This document shows positions 45,900 through 56,771 of a stretch of 64,000 nucleotides of DNA, piece by piece. Source of the DNA: Xanthomonas sp. XNM01 (lineage in GTDB: Bacteria > Pseudomonadota > Gammaproteobacteria > Xanthomonadales > Xanthomonadaceae); the NCBI RefSeq assembly GCF_014851915.1, contig NZ_JACVAP010000003.1:372001-436000 (forward strand). The letters are read 5' to 3'. Made by a program: the position numbers and the translations under genes. Position 1 is the first letter of the stretch, and each line of letters begins with the position of its first letter. The notes beneath the pieces are model-generated. The model was given only the letters and a program-made list of their open reading frames with translations, did not search any database and was not told the origin of the DNA.

Positions 45900-46592
45900 G
45901 TGTTCGGCTACTACCTGAGCCTGGCCCTGCGCAGCTTCCGGCAGCACCGGGGCCTGACCGCACTGATCGTGCTGTCCATCGCGGTGGGCATCGGCACCTC
46001 GATGACGGTGCTGACGGTCCTGCACGTGCTGTCGGGCGATCCGATTCCGGCCAAGAGCGCGCGCCTGTTCCACGTCCAGCTCGACCCCGAGCCGGCCGAT
46101 GGCTACCAGCCTGGCAGCGAGCCGATGGACCTGCTCACCCGCATCGACGCCGAGACGCTGCTGCAGCAGAAACGCGGCCTGCGCCAGGCGATGATGGCCG
46201 GTGGAAGCGGTACGGTGGACGCGGACGGCAGCGCGCATCGGCCGCTGCGCGTGCCGACGCGCCACACCAGCGCGGACTTCTTCCCGATGTTCGACACGCC
46301 GTTCGTGCATGGGCAGGCCTGGAGCGCCGAGCAGGACGCCGGCCGCGCCCGCGTGGCGGTGATCGGGCCGGCGCTCAACGCACGGCTGTTCGGCATGGGC
46401 ATCGCTCTGGGCATGCTGCTGGCGTTCGCACTGAACCAGCTGCTGATGGTCCACTACGCGTTGCCGCGCCTGCCGGCCGGTTACCTGCCCGCCGGCGCGC
46501 TGCTGCTGTGGGCCATCGGCCAGCTGGCGGTGTACTGGCCGGCGCGCCGCGCCGCATCGATTCCACCTGCCGTCGCGACCCGGAGCGCATGA
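45900..46592 (+). CDS. Chimeric, shortened MacB-like permease
   Basis: 230 residues from a GTG with a good GGAGGG ribosome site. Residues 1 to about 160 parallel the N-terminus of permease 1 (LALRSFRQHRGLTALIVLSI; VLSGDPIPAKSARLFHVQLDPEP). From about 165 (MGIALGMLLAFALNQLLM) to the end it parallels the C-terminus of permease 2, with a 62-bp identical stretch. Most of the periplasmic domain and two membrane segments are missing. This is best explained by a deletion fusing a second permease-1-like gene to a second permease-2-like gene. The frame is intact across the join, so it is expressed or recently formed; transport function is doubtful. Confidence 0.85.
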   Translation: MFGYYLSLALRSFRQHRGLTALIVLSIAVGIGTSMTVLTVLHVLSGDPIPAKSARLFHVQLDPEPADGYQPGSEPMDLLTRIDAETLLQQKRGLRQAMMAGGSGTVDADGSAHRPLRVPTRHTSADFFPMFDTPFVHGQAWSAEQDAGRARVAVIGPALNARLFGMGIALGMLLAFALNQLLMVHYALPRLPAGYLPAGALLLWAIGQLAVYWPARRAASIPPAVATRSA

Positions 46593-46801
46593 CCATGCGC
46601 CGCCCTGCCGGCGCGCAGGCCTCACGCCCGGGAAGCAGCCCGGAACACCACGCGCCCCCGGTCGTGCCGGGGCCGGGGCACGCTCGCCATCAGCGGAGCG
46701 GTACCGGCGCACCAGGTACCCGTGCGACAGCGCGCGCGGACGATGATCGGCGCCACCTCCACCCGCGACGTCCAGGCCAGGCGCTGGGATAAGCTGACCG
46801 C

Positions 46802-48135
<1,334 letters not shown>

Positions 48136-48139
<4 letters not shown>

Positions 48140-49488
48140 GAGTGCGCCGCACGCTGACGCTGCGCCTGTTCCTGCGCCTGCTGCCGGTGCTGGCGCTGGC
48201 CGCGGCGCTGCCGTGGACGCTGGCGTTCTGGATCGACCACGGCTGGCAGGTCTCGGCGGTGTCCGGCGTGATCCTGCTGGCGCTGATGTGGTGGAGCCTG
48301 CGCAAGGCGCTGGCGCCGCTGCGCGCCCTGTTCCGCGCGCTGGCCGGCAGCGTGAACACCTATCGCGACGGCGAGTTCAATTTCGGCGTGTACTGGCAGG
48401 ACGGCAACGACGAGGTCGGCGAACTGGTCCGCGCCCATGCCGATCTGGGCGAGGTGCTGCGCGAGCAGCGCCAGAACCTGGTCCAGCGCGAACTGCTGCT
48501 CGATTCGATGGTGCAGAACACGCCGGTGGCGATGCTGCTGTCGGCCGCCGGTGGCGACGGCATCCGCCGCGTCGCCTACGCCAACCTGACCGCCCGCAAG
48601 CTGCTGTTCGACGGCCGCAAGCTGGAAGGCCAGCGCCTGGACACGCTGCTGGCCAGCCTGCCGACCGAGCTGCGCCAGGCGGTGGCGCGCGGCGGCGACA
48701 GCCTGTTCGCGGTGAGCGACCAGAACGACGCCGACGACGAGCAGGTCTACCACCTGTCGCGGCGCGAGTTCAGCCTCAACGGGCGCCGCCACGAGCTGCT
48801 GCTGATCCGGCTGCTGACCTCCGAGCTTCGCCGCCAGGAAGTGCAGACCTGGAAGAAGGTGATCCGGGTGATCAGCCACGAACTGAACAACTCGCTGGCG
48901 CCGATCGCCTCGCTGGCGCATTCGGGCGCCGAGCTGGTCCGACGCGGCCGCACCGAGCGGCTGGAGGAGGTCTTCGGCACGATCGAGGAACGCGCGCGCC
49001 ACCTGGAAGGCTTCATCCGCGGCTACGCGCGCTTCGCCAAACTGCCGCAGCCCCGCCTGCAGGCCATCGTCTGGGGCGATTTCCTGGCCCGGCTGCAGCG
49101 CCAGATCGGTTTCACCCTGGACACCTCGGTGCCCGAGCTGGGCGGCCGCATCGACGTGGCGCAGATGGAGCAGGCGATGCTGAATCTGCTCAAGAACGCG
49201 CACGAGGCCGGTGCCGACGCGCAGCCGCCGAACGAGGACGTCAGCGTGCGCCTGCTGCGCCTGCCGGAGTGGACCCGGATCGAGGTGCTGGACCGCGGCG
49301 CCGGCATGAACGAGGCGGTCCTGCAGAACGCGCTGCTGCCGTTCTACTCGACCAAACGCAACGGCACCGGGCTGGGCCTGGCGCTGACCCGCGAGATCAT
49401 CGAGGCCCACGGCGGTCGCCTGTCGCTGCAGAACCGCCCCGCGGGTGGCCTGTGCGTGGCGGTGATGCTGCCCGACGCCGGGGCCTGA
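48136..49488 (+). CDS. Membrane sensor histidine kinase partner of the NtrC-type regulator
   Basis: 450 residues. Two N-terminal membrane segments (LFLRLLPVLALAAALPWTLAFWI; VSGVILLALMWWSL) with a very short periplasmic loop, a HAMP/PAS-like stretch, then the phosphoacceptor His in RVISHELNNSLAPI (about 247) and an ATPase domain (NLLKNAHEAG, DRGAGM, GTGLGLAL). The tiny external loop suggests sensing within the membrane or through the transporter, as in other efflux-linked kinases. The start overlaps the regulator stop (ATGA). Its stop directly abuts the convergent glmU stop with no gap. Confidence 0.93.
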
Positions 49489-50862
49489 TCAGGCCCCGGG
49501 CTTCTTCTCCGGGCGCTTCCAGCCTTCCAGCGTGCTCTGCCGCGCGCGGGCCACGGTCAGCTCGCCGGCCGGGGCATGCCGGGTGATCACCGAGCCGGCG
49601 CCGATCGTGGCGCCGGCACCGATCTCGACCGGCGCCACCAGCGCGGAGTTCGAACCGATGAAGGCGCCATCGCCGATCAGCGTGGTCGACTTGTTCACGC
49701 CGTCGTAGTTGCAGGTGATGGTGCCGGCGCCGATGTTGACCCCGTCGCCGATCCGCGCGTCGCCCAGGTAGGTCAGGTGGTTGGCCTTGCTGCCGGTGCC
49801 CAGCGTGGTCTTCTTGGTTTCCACGAAGTTGCCGACATGGGCGCTGTCGCCGAGCACGGTGTCCGGGCGCAGCCGCGCATACGGGCCGATCTGCACGTTG
49901 CTGCCGGCGACCACGCCATCCAGGTCGCAGTGCGCGCGGACCACGGTACCCGCGCCCAGGCGCACGTCCTTGAGCCGCACGAAGGGACCGATGCGCACGC
50001 CATCGCCCAGTTCGACCTCGCCCTCCAGCACCACGTCGGCATCGATCTCCACGTCCTGGCCGACGTGCACCCGGCCGCGCTGGTCGAAGCGCGCGGGGTC
50101 GAGCAGGCGCGCGCCCTGCAGGCACAGCGCGCGCGCGCAGCGCAGCTGGAACGCACGCTCCAGCTGGGCCAGCTGCCAGGGATCGTTGGCGCCCTCGGAC
50201 TCGATCGGATCGGCGACGGCGACCAGCTCGGCCGCGTTGTACTCGGCCGCGGCCATCGCGAAGATGTCGGTCAGGTAGTACTCGCCCTGCGCGTTGTCGT
50301 TGCCCAGCCGGCCCAGCCAGCGGTGCAGCGCGTCGGATTCGACCGCGACGATGCCGGTGTTGACCGTGCCGATCCGGCGTTGCTCCTCGTCGGCATCCTT
50401 GTGCTCGACGATCGCTGCGACCTTGCCCTGCGGGTCGCGCAGGATGCGGCCGTACCCGGTCGGGTCGTCCAGTTCGGCCACCAGCACGCGCAGCAGGCCG
50501 GGGGCATCCAGCAGCCGGCGCAGCGTCTCCGGACGGGTCAGCGGCACGTCGCCGTACAGCACCAGCACATCGGCCACCTCCGGGATTTCCGGCAACGCCT
50601 GCTGCACGGCATGGCCGGTGCCCAGGCGCTGGGTCTGCTCGGCCCACTCCAGGTCCTCCTGGCCGGCGAACGCGGCACGCACCGCTTCGCCACCGTGGCC
50701 GTAGACCACGTGGATGCGGTCGGGCGACAGCGCGCGCGCGGTGTCGATCACGTGCGCCAGCATCGGCCTGCCGCCGATCGGCTGCAGCACCTTCGGCAGC
50801 GCGGAGCGCATCCGCTTGCCTTCGCCGGCGGCGAGGATCACCACGTGCAGTGCCTGGGTCAT
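49489..50862 (-). CDS. glmU: Bifunctional GlcNAc-1-P uridyltransferase/glucosamine-1-P acetyltransferase
   Basis: 457 residues, the standard GlmU length. The N-terminal nucleotidyltransferase has [17 protein letters not shown] (about 10-26), LYGDVPL and GTVNTGI. From about 250 a left-handed beta-helix of hexapeptide repeats follows, with active-site [16 protein letters not shown] and TCNYDGVNK. It makes UDP-GlcNAc for peptidoglycan and LPS. It lies on the same strand as glmS but is separated by the efflux/two-component module. The ATG at 50862 matches the family N-terminus. Confidence 0.97.
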   Translation of the reverse strand: MTQALHVVILAAGEGKRMRSALPKVLQPIGGRPMLAHVIDTARALSPDRIHVVYGHGGEAVRAAFAGQEDLEWAEQTQRLGTGHAVQQALPEIPEVADVLVLYGDVPLTRPETLRRLLDAPGLLRVLVAELDDPTGYGRILRDPQGKVAAIVEHKDADEEQRRIGTVNTGIVAVESDALHRWLGRLGNDNAQGEYYLTDIFAMAAAEYNAAELVAVADPIESEGANDPWQLAQLERAFQLRCARALCLQGARLLDPARFDQRGRVHVGQDVEIDADVVLEGEVELGDGVRIGPFVRLKDVRLGAGTVVRAHCDLDGVVAGSNVQIGPYARLRPDTVLGDSAHVGNFVETKKTTLGTGSKANHLTYLGDARIGDGVNIGAGTITCNYDGVNKSTTLIGDGAFIGSNSALVAPVEIGAGATIGAGSVITRHAPAGELTVARARQSTLEGWKRPEKKPGA

Positions 50863-51010
50863 ATGCGATCGCTTGCGCAGGGGACGGCCTGCGATTCTAG
50901 GCGCGCGGTGGAGATGGGGATAGCCGGCGCAGCGGGGCGTCGCGATTCCACGCCGCGCCGCACCGGCAAGGCTTACCATCTGCGCCTTCGCCCCGCCGCC
51001 CGCCGCATCG

Positions 51011-51394
51011 ATGAACCTGCTCCGACAAGGTGGCCACTACTTGGCGTTCGGCGTGCTGCAGCTGCTGCTGGACTGGGCGGTGTTCGTCTGCTGTACCGCG
51101 CTGGGCATGCCGACCGCGGGCGGCAACCTGAGTGGCCGGATCAGCGGCGCGCTGCTCGGCTTCTGGCTGAACGGGCGCTACACCTTCGCCGGCGACCACG
51201 GCGGCCGCCTCGGCTGGCGTCGCTTCCGCCGGTTCGCGGCGCTGTGGCTGCTGATGACCGCGCTGAGCACGCTGCTGATCGGCTGGGTCGAGGCCCGACT
51301 CGGACTGCGACTGGCCTGGCTGGCCAAACCGGTGGTCGAGGCCGGCCTGGCGATGGTCAGCTTCGTGCTGCTGCGGCAGGTGGTGTTCCGCTGA
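51011..51394 (+). CDS. GtrA-family membrane protein
   Basis: 127 residues with four hydrophobic segments. The GtrA pattern is present: [13 protein letters not shown] near the start, [19 protein letters not shown] (the RxxSxxxxFxxNxxxTF motif) and a basic loop RRFRRF. GtrA proteins move lipid-linked sugars across the inner membrane in glycosylation of LPS or teichoic acid. No glycosyltransferase partner is adjacent. The start ATG lacks a strong ribosome site. Confidence 0.85.
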   Translation: MNLLRQGGHYLAFGVLQLLLDWAVFVCCTALGMPTAGGNLSGRISGALLGFWLNGRYTFAGDHGGRLGWRRFRRFAALWLLMTALSTLLIGWVEARLGLRLAWLAKPVVEAGLAMVSFVLLRQVVFR

Positions 51395-51529
51395 GGACGG
51401 CGTGCGCAGGTCGCGCGCGGCACACGGCACGGCATGCCGGACGATCGTCGCTGTCGCCGGCATGACCTGGATCAGGGCGCGGCCGCACCGCTGGCCGCAG
51501 GCTGGGCACCCCATCCACCGGAGTGCGTC

Positions 51530-51784
51530 ATGACCGGATCCGCCCCGCAGTACACCCCCCATCCCTTCGATGCCCGCAGCATCGCCAAGCGCTTCCGCCA
51601 CTCGGCGATCTTCGGCGCGCTGGGCGCCCTGCAGCCTGGCGAGGCGATGCGCTTCGTCAACGACCACGACCCGCTGCCGTTGCTGGCGCAGATCAACGAC
51701 CGTTTCGGCGACGCCGTCGCCATCCAGTACCTGCAGCGCGAGCCCGGCGCCATCGTGATCGATTTCATCATCCAGGCCGGCTGA
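51530..51784 (+). CDS. DUF2249 protein
   Basis: 84 residues, a TusA-like fold by family: DARSIAKRFRHSAIFGALGALQPGEAMRFVNDHDP (read in parts) and LQREPGAIVIDF. The usual TusA cysteine is not present. DUF2249 proteins often accompany nitrite/nitric-oxide genes; no such gene is in this window. GGAG seven bases before the ATG. The FmdE-like gene starts three bases after its stop, so the pair is one unit. Confidence 0.85.
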   Translation: MTGSAPQYTPHPFDARSIAKRFRHSAIFGALGALQPGEAMRFVNDHDPLPLLAQINDRFGDAVAIQYLQREPGAIVIDFIIQAG

Positions 51785-51787
51785 GCC

Positions 51788-52396
51788 ATGGGCTTTCCCT
51801 CCTTCTTCGCGCAGGCGCCGGTGCTGCGCCTGCGCGATGGCCTGTCGGAGCTGCTCGGCGCCACGCCCGACGGCGTCATCGAATACCACTACGCCGATGC
51901 GGTGCGCTTGGCAGGCCACTCCTGTCCGACCGTGGCCGGGGCCTGGCTGTGCGCGCGTGCCGGCCTGCAGGCGCTGTATGGCGACGCGCTGCCCGAACGC
52001 GGCGCGCTCGCGGTCTGCCTGCCCGAGGCCGAGGATGCCGGGGTGGCCGGCGTCATCGGCCAGGTACTGACCCTGGTGACCGGTGCCGCCGGCAGCGGCG
52101 GCTTCAAGGGTCTGGGTGGCCAGCACGCGCGACGCGGGCTGCTGCGCTACGGCGAGGCGGTCGGTGCGATGCAGCTGCGCCGGCTCGACACCGGGCATGC
52201 GGTGGAGGTGCGGCTGGACACGTCGTCCGTGCCCGCCGATGCCGATCAGCGCGACCTGATGGCCTGCGTGCTGCAGGGCACGGCCGACAGCGACCAGCGC
52301 CGCCGCTTCGGCGACGCCTGGCAGGCGCGCGTGCGGCGCCTGCTGCTCGACCATGCCGACGACCCGGCGGTGGTGCAGGTACGCGCGGTCGGCTGA
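51788..52396 (+). CDS. FmdE-like protein
   Basis: 202 residues. HYADAVRLAGHSCPTVAGAWL (about 34-54, in parts ADAVRLAGHSC and PTVAGAW) is the FmdE core with the conserved His-Ser-Cys. Later Cys residues (VCLPE; MACVLQ) and an FKGLGG loop follow. FmdE was named from methanogen molybdenum formylmethanofuran dehydrogenase operons; bacterial members are uncharacterised and may bind a metal. It is coupled to the DUF2249 gene. It is convergent with trpG across a gap carrying a GTGCCGG/CCGGCAC palindrome near 52469-52482. Confidence 0.82.
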   Translation: MGFPSFFAQAPVLRLRDGLSELLGATPDGVIEYHYADAVRLAGHSCPTVAGAWLCARAGLQALYGDALPERGALAVCLPEAEDAGVAGVIGQVLTLVTGAAGSGGFKGLGGQHARRGLLRYGEAVGAMQLRRLDTGHAVEVRLDTSSVPADADQRDLMACVLQGTADSDQRRRFGDAWQARVRRLLLDHADDPAVVQVRAVG

Positions 52397-52487
52397 CCCG
52401 GCGACCACGTCGGCGGACGGGGCACGTCATCACGGATGCCGCACCCCACGACCGGCGCGCGCCCGCGTGCCGGCCGGCACCGCGCGC

Positions 52488-53066
52488 TCAGCGTTCCAGG
52501 AAGTTCTTCAGCAGCGCGTGGCCGTGCTCGGTCAGGATCGACTCGGGGTGGAACTGCACGCCCTCGACCGGGAACTCCCGGTGGCGCAGGCCCATGATCT
52601 CCTCGAACGAACCATCCGGATGCTCGGTCCAGGCGGTGATCTCCAGCGCGTCCGGCAGCGAGGCGCGCTCGACCACCAGCGAGTGGTAACGGGTGGCCTC
52701 GTAACGGTCGGGCAGGCCGGCGAACACACCCCTGCCCTCATGCCGGATCGCCGAGGTCTTGCCGTGCATGATGGTGCCGGCGCGGATCACCTTGCCGCCG
52801 TACACCTGGCCGATGCTCTGGTGGCCCAGGCAGACGCCGAGGATCGGCGTGGTACGGCCGAGCCGCTCGATCAGCTCCAGCGACACGCCGGCCTCGTTGG
52901 GCGTGCACGGGCCGGGCGAGACCACGATCCGCTCGGGCGCGAGCTTCGCGATCGCGTCGACGCTCAGCGCGTCGTTGCGCACCACCTTCACCTCGGCGCC
53001 CAGCGCCTGCAGGTACTGCACGAGGTTGTAGGTGAAGCTGTCGTAGTTGTCGATCATCAACAGCAC
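52488..53066 (-). CDS. trpG: Anthranilate synthase glutamine amidotransferase component
   Basis: 192 residues, class I glutamine amidotransferase. The nucleophile C79 lies in GVCLGHQ, with His/Glu of the triad in [16 protein letters not shown] and [11 protein letters not shown] are typical TrpG/PabA motifs. It supplies ammonia to TrpE. The GTG at 53066 has AAGGA eight bases upstream; ATG 53057 is the alternative. It follows the SIMPL gene by 4 bp and is third in a trpE-SIMPL-trpG arrangement. It could also serve PabB. Confidence 0.94.
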   Translation of the reverse strand: MLLMIDNYDSFTYNLVQYLQALGAEVKVVRNDALSVDAIAKLAPERIVVSPGPCTPNEAGVSLELIERLGRTTPILGVCLGHQSIGQVYGGKVIRAGTIMHGKTSAIRHEGRGVFAGLPDRYEATRYHSLVVERASLPDALEITAWTEHPDGSFEEIMGLRHREFPVEGVQFHPESILTEHGHALLKNFLER

Positions 53067-53070
53067 GGAT

Positions 53071-53772
53071 TCATTCCTTCCCGATCAGGAACACGACGTA
53101 GACGTCCCTGGAGACGTCGACCACTCCTTCCGACAGCGCCTGCTGGATGCGCGCGCCAGTGACTGCGACCCGGTCGAGCCCGTAGGCGGGAACGGCGGGC
53201 GGACGGTCGGAGATGCTGTAGACGCCGATGATCGTCTGCCCGTACCGCGAGGCCAGCGATGCGGCCGCGCGCTTAGAGTCGGCCACCGCCTCGTCCAGCA
53301 GCTGTTCCTTGATCGCGGCCTCGCTGGCCAGCCCGGTCCTGACTCCGCCGACCTGCACGGTCTCGCCGGCAGGCACCTTGGCCAGGAACGCGTGCAGCCC
53401 GGCGAGCGTGCCGAACCTGGCGCTGATCTGCCGGCTTGCCTCGTTGCCGGTGAACACCCTGCGGCGCGCCTCTTCGTCGTACTCGAACTGCGCCTGGATG
53501 CGCAGGTTGGTCGCGGTGATCTCGGTGTCCTTCAGTCCCGCCACGCGCAGCTGCGCGACGATCTCGCCGGCCTGGGTCTCGACCGTGCGGGTGATCTCGG
53601 GCACCGAGGTGCCGAGACGGCTGATCTCAATGTCCACCTCGAACAGATCCGGCCTCACCTGGCGCTCGGCGTGCCCGTGCACCACCAGGTGCGGCGCGGC
53701 CGGCAGCGCGTCGGCCATGGCGGCGCCTGGAACCAGCGCCGCCAGCAGGATCATCCACATCGTCCGCATCAT
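53071..53772 (-). CDS. SIMPL-domain (DUF541) periplasmic protein
   Basis: 233 residues with a signal peptide ([20 protein letters not shown]). The SIMPL fold is recognisable: [37 protein letters not shown], and [14 protein letters not shown] near the C-terminus. DUF541 proteins are exported and linked to stress or outer-membrane functions; mechanism unknown. Its position between trpE (23 bp) and trpG (4 bp) is unexpected for an envelope protein and implies cotranscription. GGAGA precedes the double ATG. Confidence 0.85.
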   Translation of the reverse strand: MMRTMWMILLAALVPGAAMADALPAAPHLVVHGHAERQVRPDLFEVDIEISRLGTSVPEITRTVETQAGEIVAQLRVAGLKDTEITATNLRIQAQFEYDEEARRRVFTGNEASRQISARFGTLAGLHAFLAKVPAGETVQVGGVRTGLASEAAIKEQLLDEAVADSKRAAASLASRYGQTIIGVYSISDRPPAVPAYGLDRVAVTGARIQQALSEGVVDVSRDVYVVFLIGKE

Positions 53773-53795
53773 CGTCTCTCCGCGCCGTCGGGCGC

Positions 53796-55280
53796 TCACA
53801 GTCCCTTCGCCGCCTGCGCCACTGCGCGGAACAGCGCGCGGCCCTTGTTCATCGTCTCCTCCCACTCCTTCTGCGGGTCGGAGTCGTAGACGATGCCGGC
53901 ACCGGCCTGCACGTGCAGGCGGCCGTCCTTGATCACCGCGGTGCGGATCGCGATGGCGGTGTCGGCATCGCCGTGCCAGCCGATGTAGCCGATGCTGCCG
54001 GCATAGACATTGCGTTTGATCGGTTCCAGCTCGCGGATCACCTCCAGCGCGCGGATCTTCGGTGCGCCGCTGACGGTGCCGGCCGGGAAGGTCGCGCGCA
54101 GCACGTCGGCGTAGCTCAGGCCCGGCTGCAGCGCGCCGGTGACCTCGCTGACGATGTGCATGACGTGGCTGTAGCGTTCGATCACGAACTGCTCGCCGAC
54201 CTCGACCGTGCCGGCACGCGAAACGCGGCCGACGTCGTTGCGGCCCAGGTCGATCAGCATCAGGTGTTCGGCGCGCTCCTTCGGGTCGGCCAGCAGTTCG
54301 GCCTCCAGCGCGCGGTCCTGCTCGGGCGTCTCGCCGCGCGGGCGGGTGCCGGCGATCGGGCGCACGGTGACCACGCCCTCCTGCTGCCGCACCAGGATCT
54401 CCGGCGAGGAACCGACCACCTGCATGTCGCCGGTGTCGAGGAAGTACATGTACGGCGACGGGTTCAACGCGCGCAGCGCGCGGTACACGTCGACCGGGCG
54501 CGCGTTGAACGGCACGCTCAGGCGCTGGCTCAGCACCACCTGGAAGATGTCGCCGGCGCGGATGTATTCCTTCGAGCGCTCGACCGCGTCGATGAAGCCC
54601 TCGCGGGTGAAGCCGGAGACGAAGTGGCTCTCGTCGAGCACGTCGCGGGTCAGCGGCACCGGGTAGCTGCCCGGCCGGCGCAGCTTGTCCACCAGCGCGT
54701 CCAGCCGCGCCTGCGCGCGCTCCAGTCCGTGGTCCTGGTCAGGGTCGGCATGCACGATCAGGTACAGCCGGCCCTTGAGGTTGTCGAACACCGCCAGCTC
54801 TTCGGAGAGCATCAGGTGGATGTCCGGCGTGTCGAGCTCGTCGCGGGCCACCGCCGGCGCCAGCCGCGGCTCGATGTAGCCGATGCACTCGAAGCCGAAC
54901 CAGCCGACCAGGCCGCCGGTGAAGCCGGGCAGGCCTTCCAGCTTCGGCACCGCGTAGGCCGCGCGCAGCGCCTCGACCTCGGCGAACGGGTCGGCGACCT
55001 CGCGCTGCTCGACCACGTGGCCCTGTTCGCGCACCTGCATGGTGTGGCCGCGGAACGCGACGGTGCAGGCGGCCGGCAGGCCGATGATCGAGTACCGGCC
55101 GAAGCGTTCGCCGCCCTCGACCGATTCGAACAGGTAGGTGTGCGGCGCGTCGGCGAGCTTCAGGTAGACCGACAGCGGCGTGTCCAGGTCGGACAGCACC
55201 TCGCGGACGACGGGAATGCGCTTGCGGGAACCGGGGCGGGTGTCAGCGGCGATCCGCTGCAGGTGTTCGGGCGTACTCAA
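53796..55280 (-). CDS. trpE: Anthranilate synthase component I
   Basis: 494 residues. The chorismate-binding domain is complete: GFTREGFIDAVERSKEYIRAGDIFQVVLSQ (in parts), IAGTRPRGETPEQD, LIDLGRNDVGRV, FPAGTVSGAPKIRA and GAGIVYDSDP. The N-terminal domain has the tryptophan-binding-type LEVLSDLDTP-like region. It makes anthranilate from chorismate with TrpG. The TTG at 55280 is taken as start because GGAAGGAAG lies six bases upstream and no ATG/GTG occurs at the family N-terminus. No leader peptide with Trp codons was identified upstream. Confidence 0.92.
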   Translation of the reverse strand: MSTPEHLQRIAADTRPGSRKRIPVVREVLSDLDTPLSVYLKLADAPHTYLFESVEGGERFGRYSIIGLPAACTVAFRGHTMQVREQGHVVEQREVADPFAEVEALRAAYAVPKLEGLPGFTGGLVGWFGFECIGYIEPRLAPAVARDELDTPDIHLMLSEELAVFDNLKGRLYLIVHADPDQDHGLERAQARLDALVDKLRRPGSYPVPLTRDVLDESHFVSGFTREGFIDAVERSKEYIRAGDIFQVVLSQRLSVPFNARPVDVYRALRALNPSPYMYFLDTGDMQVVGSSPEILVRQQEGVVTVRPIAGTRPRGETPEQDRALEAELLADPKERAEHLMLIDLGRNDVGRVSRAGTVEVGEQFVIERYSHVMHIVSEVTGALQPGLSYADVLRATFPAGTVSGAPKIRALEVIRELEPIKRNVYAGSIGYIGWHGDADTAIAIRTAVIKDGRLHVQAGAGIVYDSDPQKEWEETMNKGRALFRAVAQAAKGL

Positions 55281-55439
55281 GACAGGCTTCCTTCCGGAAC
55301 GACGGGACGTGGCGAGCGACGGCAACGGGCCGCCATCGCCAGCACGGGCGCGCGGAAGAACGGGAAAGCCTGGTCGTCTGGCCGAACATGGCGGCCACTT
55401 TAGCGGATTCGCGGCGCGACGGCAGCGGGGACGCGCGGC

Positions 55440-56372
55440 TCAGGACGGTTGCGTCAGCAACGGCGAATCCGGCGGCAGGTGCATGCGGATCCGGCCCGGC
55501 ACGCAGTCGATGCGGAAGCGGCGCGCCTGCACCGGCTCGCCATCCAGGTTGAGCGTCATCGGCCGGGCGGCCTCCAGCACGACCGCGCGCAGCCGGGCGC
55601 GCTCGGCGCTGCGCTCCAGTGCGGCGCGCTGGCCTTCCTTGACCAGGGTGCCCAGCGTGCCGGCCAGTTCGCCGGACAGTTCCGGGATCACGGTCAGGTC
55701 GAGCTGGCCGTCGTCGATCAGCGCATCCGGGCACAGCGCCTGGCCGCCGCCTGCCTGGCGGCCATTGCCGATGCCCAGCGCGATCAGCCCGCCTTCCCAG
55801 GTGAAGCCCTCGCCCTCCACCCGCGCCTGCACCGGCTCGATCCGACCCAGGCGCGCGATGCCGGTGACCAGGTAGGCAAGCCCGCCGAGCAGCTTCTTCA
55901 GGCCTTCATCGGTCTCCACCGTGACCTCGGTACCGAACCCGCCGCTGGCCAGGTTGGCGCACCAGCATTCCCGGCCGTCGGCGTCGATGCGCAGCAGGTC
56001 GACCGCCCGCGCCGGCTGCACCAGCGCCAGCCGCATCGCTTCCAGCGGCTCGTCCGGCAGTCCGGCAGCGGTGGCGAAATCGTTGGCGGTGCCCAGCGGC
56101 ACCAGCCCCAGCGACGGCAGCGCATCGGCGCTGCGCGGATCGGCGGCCAGCGCCGCGGCGACCTCGCTCAGGGTGCCATCGCCACCGCCGGCATAGATCA
56201 GACCTGCATCGGCGGCCAGCGCATCGGCGACCCAGCGCGCGGCATCGCCGGCTTCCCACGTCACCCGCACCTCGAGCCGGAGGCCCTCGTCGCGCAGCGC
56301 CTGCACTGCCGCGCGCACGTCCTCGTCGCCGGTGGACTTGCCGTTGAGGATCAGCCAGGCGTGGGTGGACAT
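55440..56372 (-). CDS. yegS: Lipid kinase YegS-like (diacylglycerol kinase catalytic domain)
   Basis: 310 residues. The nucleotide-binding loop GGGDGTLSE lies near 62-70, PLGTANDFA near 92-100, and the C-terminal beta-sandwich contains TVIPELSGE. These are the DAGK_cat/YegS features. It phosphorylates lipids such as phosphatidylglycerol or diacylglycerol at the inner membrane; the substrate is uncertain. It stands alone, with gaps of 159 bp to trpE and 399 bp to rpe. Confidence 0.9.
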   Translation of the reverse strand: MSTHAWLILNGKSTGDEDVRAAVQALRDEGLRLEVRVTWEAGDAARWVADALAADAGLIYAGGGDGTLSEVAAALAADPRSADALPSLGLVPLGTANDFATAAGLPDEPLEAMRLALVQPARAVDLLRIDADGRECWCANLASGGFGTEVTVETDEGLKKLLGGLAYLVTGIARLGRIEPVQARVEGEGFTWEGGLIALGIGNGRQAGGGQALCPDALIDDGQLDLTVIPELSGELAGTLGTLVKEGQRAALERSAERARLRAVVLEAARPMTLNLDGEPVQARRFRIDCVPGRIRMHLPPDSPLLTQPS

Positions 56373-56771
56373 GGTGCGCTCCGAGAGGACGGCGCACGCT
56401 AGCAGGCGCCCCGGACGGCGGGTGTGAATGCAGCGGCGATGCCCGTCATACGCCTGTCACCGTCGCTGTCCAGCATGGAAGGCCATAGCAGGGACGACGG
56501 ACGGGGGCGGGATTGCCCTCAGCAGGACTGGTCGCGCGACACGCGACCGGGTGGCAGCCGGGACGACGCCGTCCCGGCTGCCGGTCGCGGGATCGATCCG
56601 GTCGCGCGACGGAAGACGTCCGCCACCACAAGGCCGCCCGGACACGCGCGTCGCACGGCGCCAGCCACCAAGGCCCGATCCTTCATCCGCACGCGATCGG
56701 CGACCGCGCGCAGCGCCTTCAGGCACGTACGTGGACGCGCGCCGTCGGTACAGCGCCCGGCCTGAAACGCC
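56373..56771. other. Gene-free stretch between rpe and lipid kinase
   Basis: About 400 bases with no supported gene. It holds the palindromic element at 56529-56610 described separately; the remainder shows nothing recognisable. Confidence 0.6.
56529..56610. repeat. Palindromic element flanked by direct repeats
   Basis: GGCAGCCGGGACG (56553-56565) pairs perfectly with CGTCCCGGCTGCC (56570-56582) around ACGC. The stem is extended by CGCGACC (56542-56548) with GGTCGCG (56583-56589) across a 4-base bulge. The hairpin is bracketed by GGTCGCGCGAC near 56530-56540 and again near 56600-56610, a direct repeat 70 bp apart whose unit contains its own palindrome. This looks like a small REP/MITE-type element. 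Confidence 0.65.
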
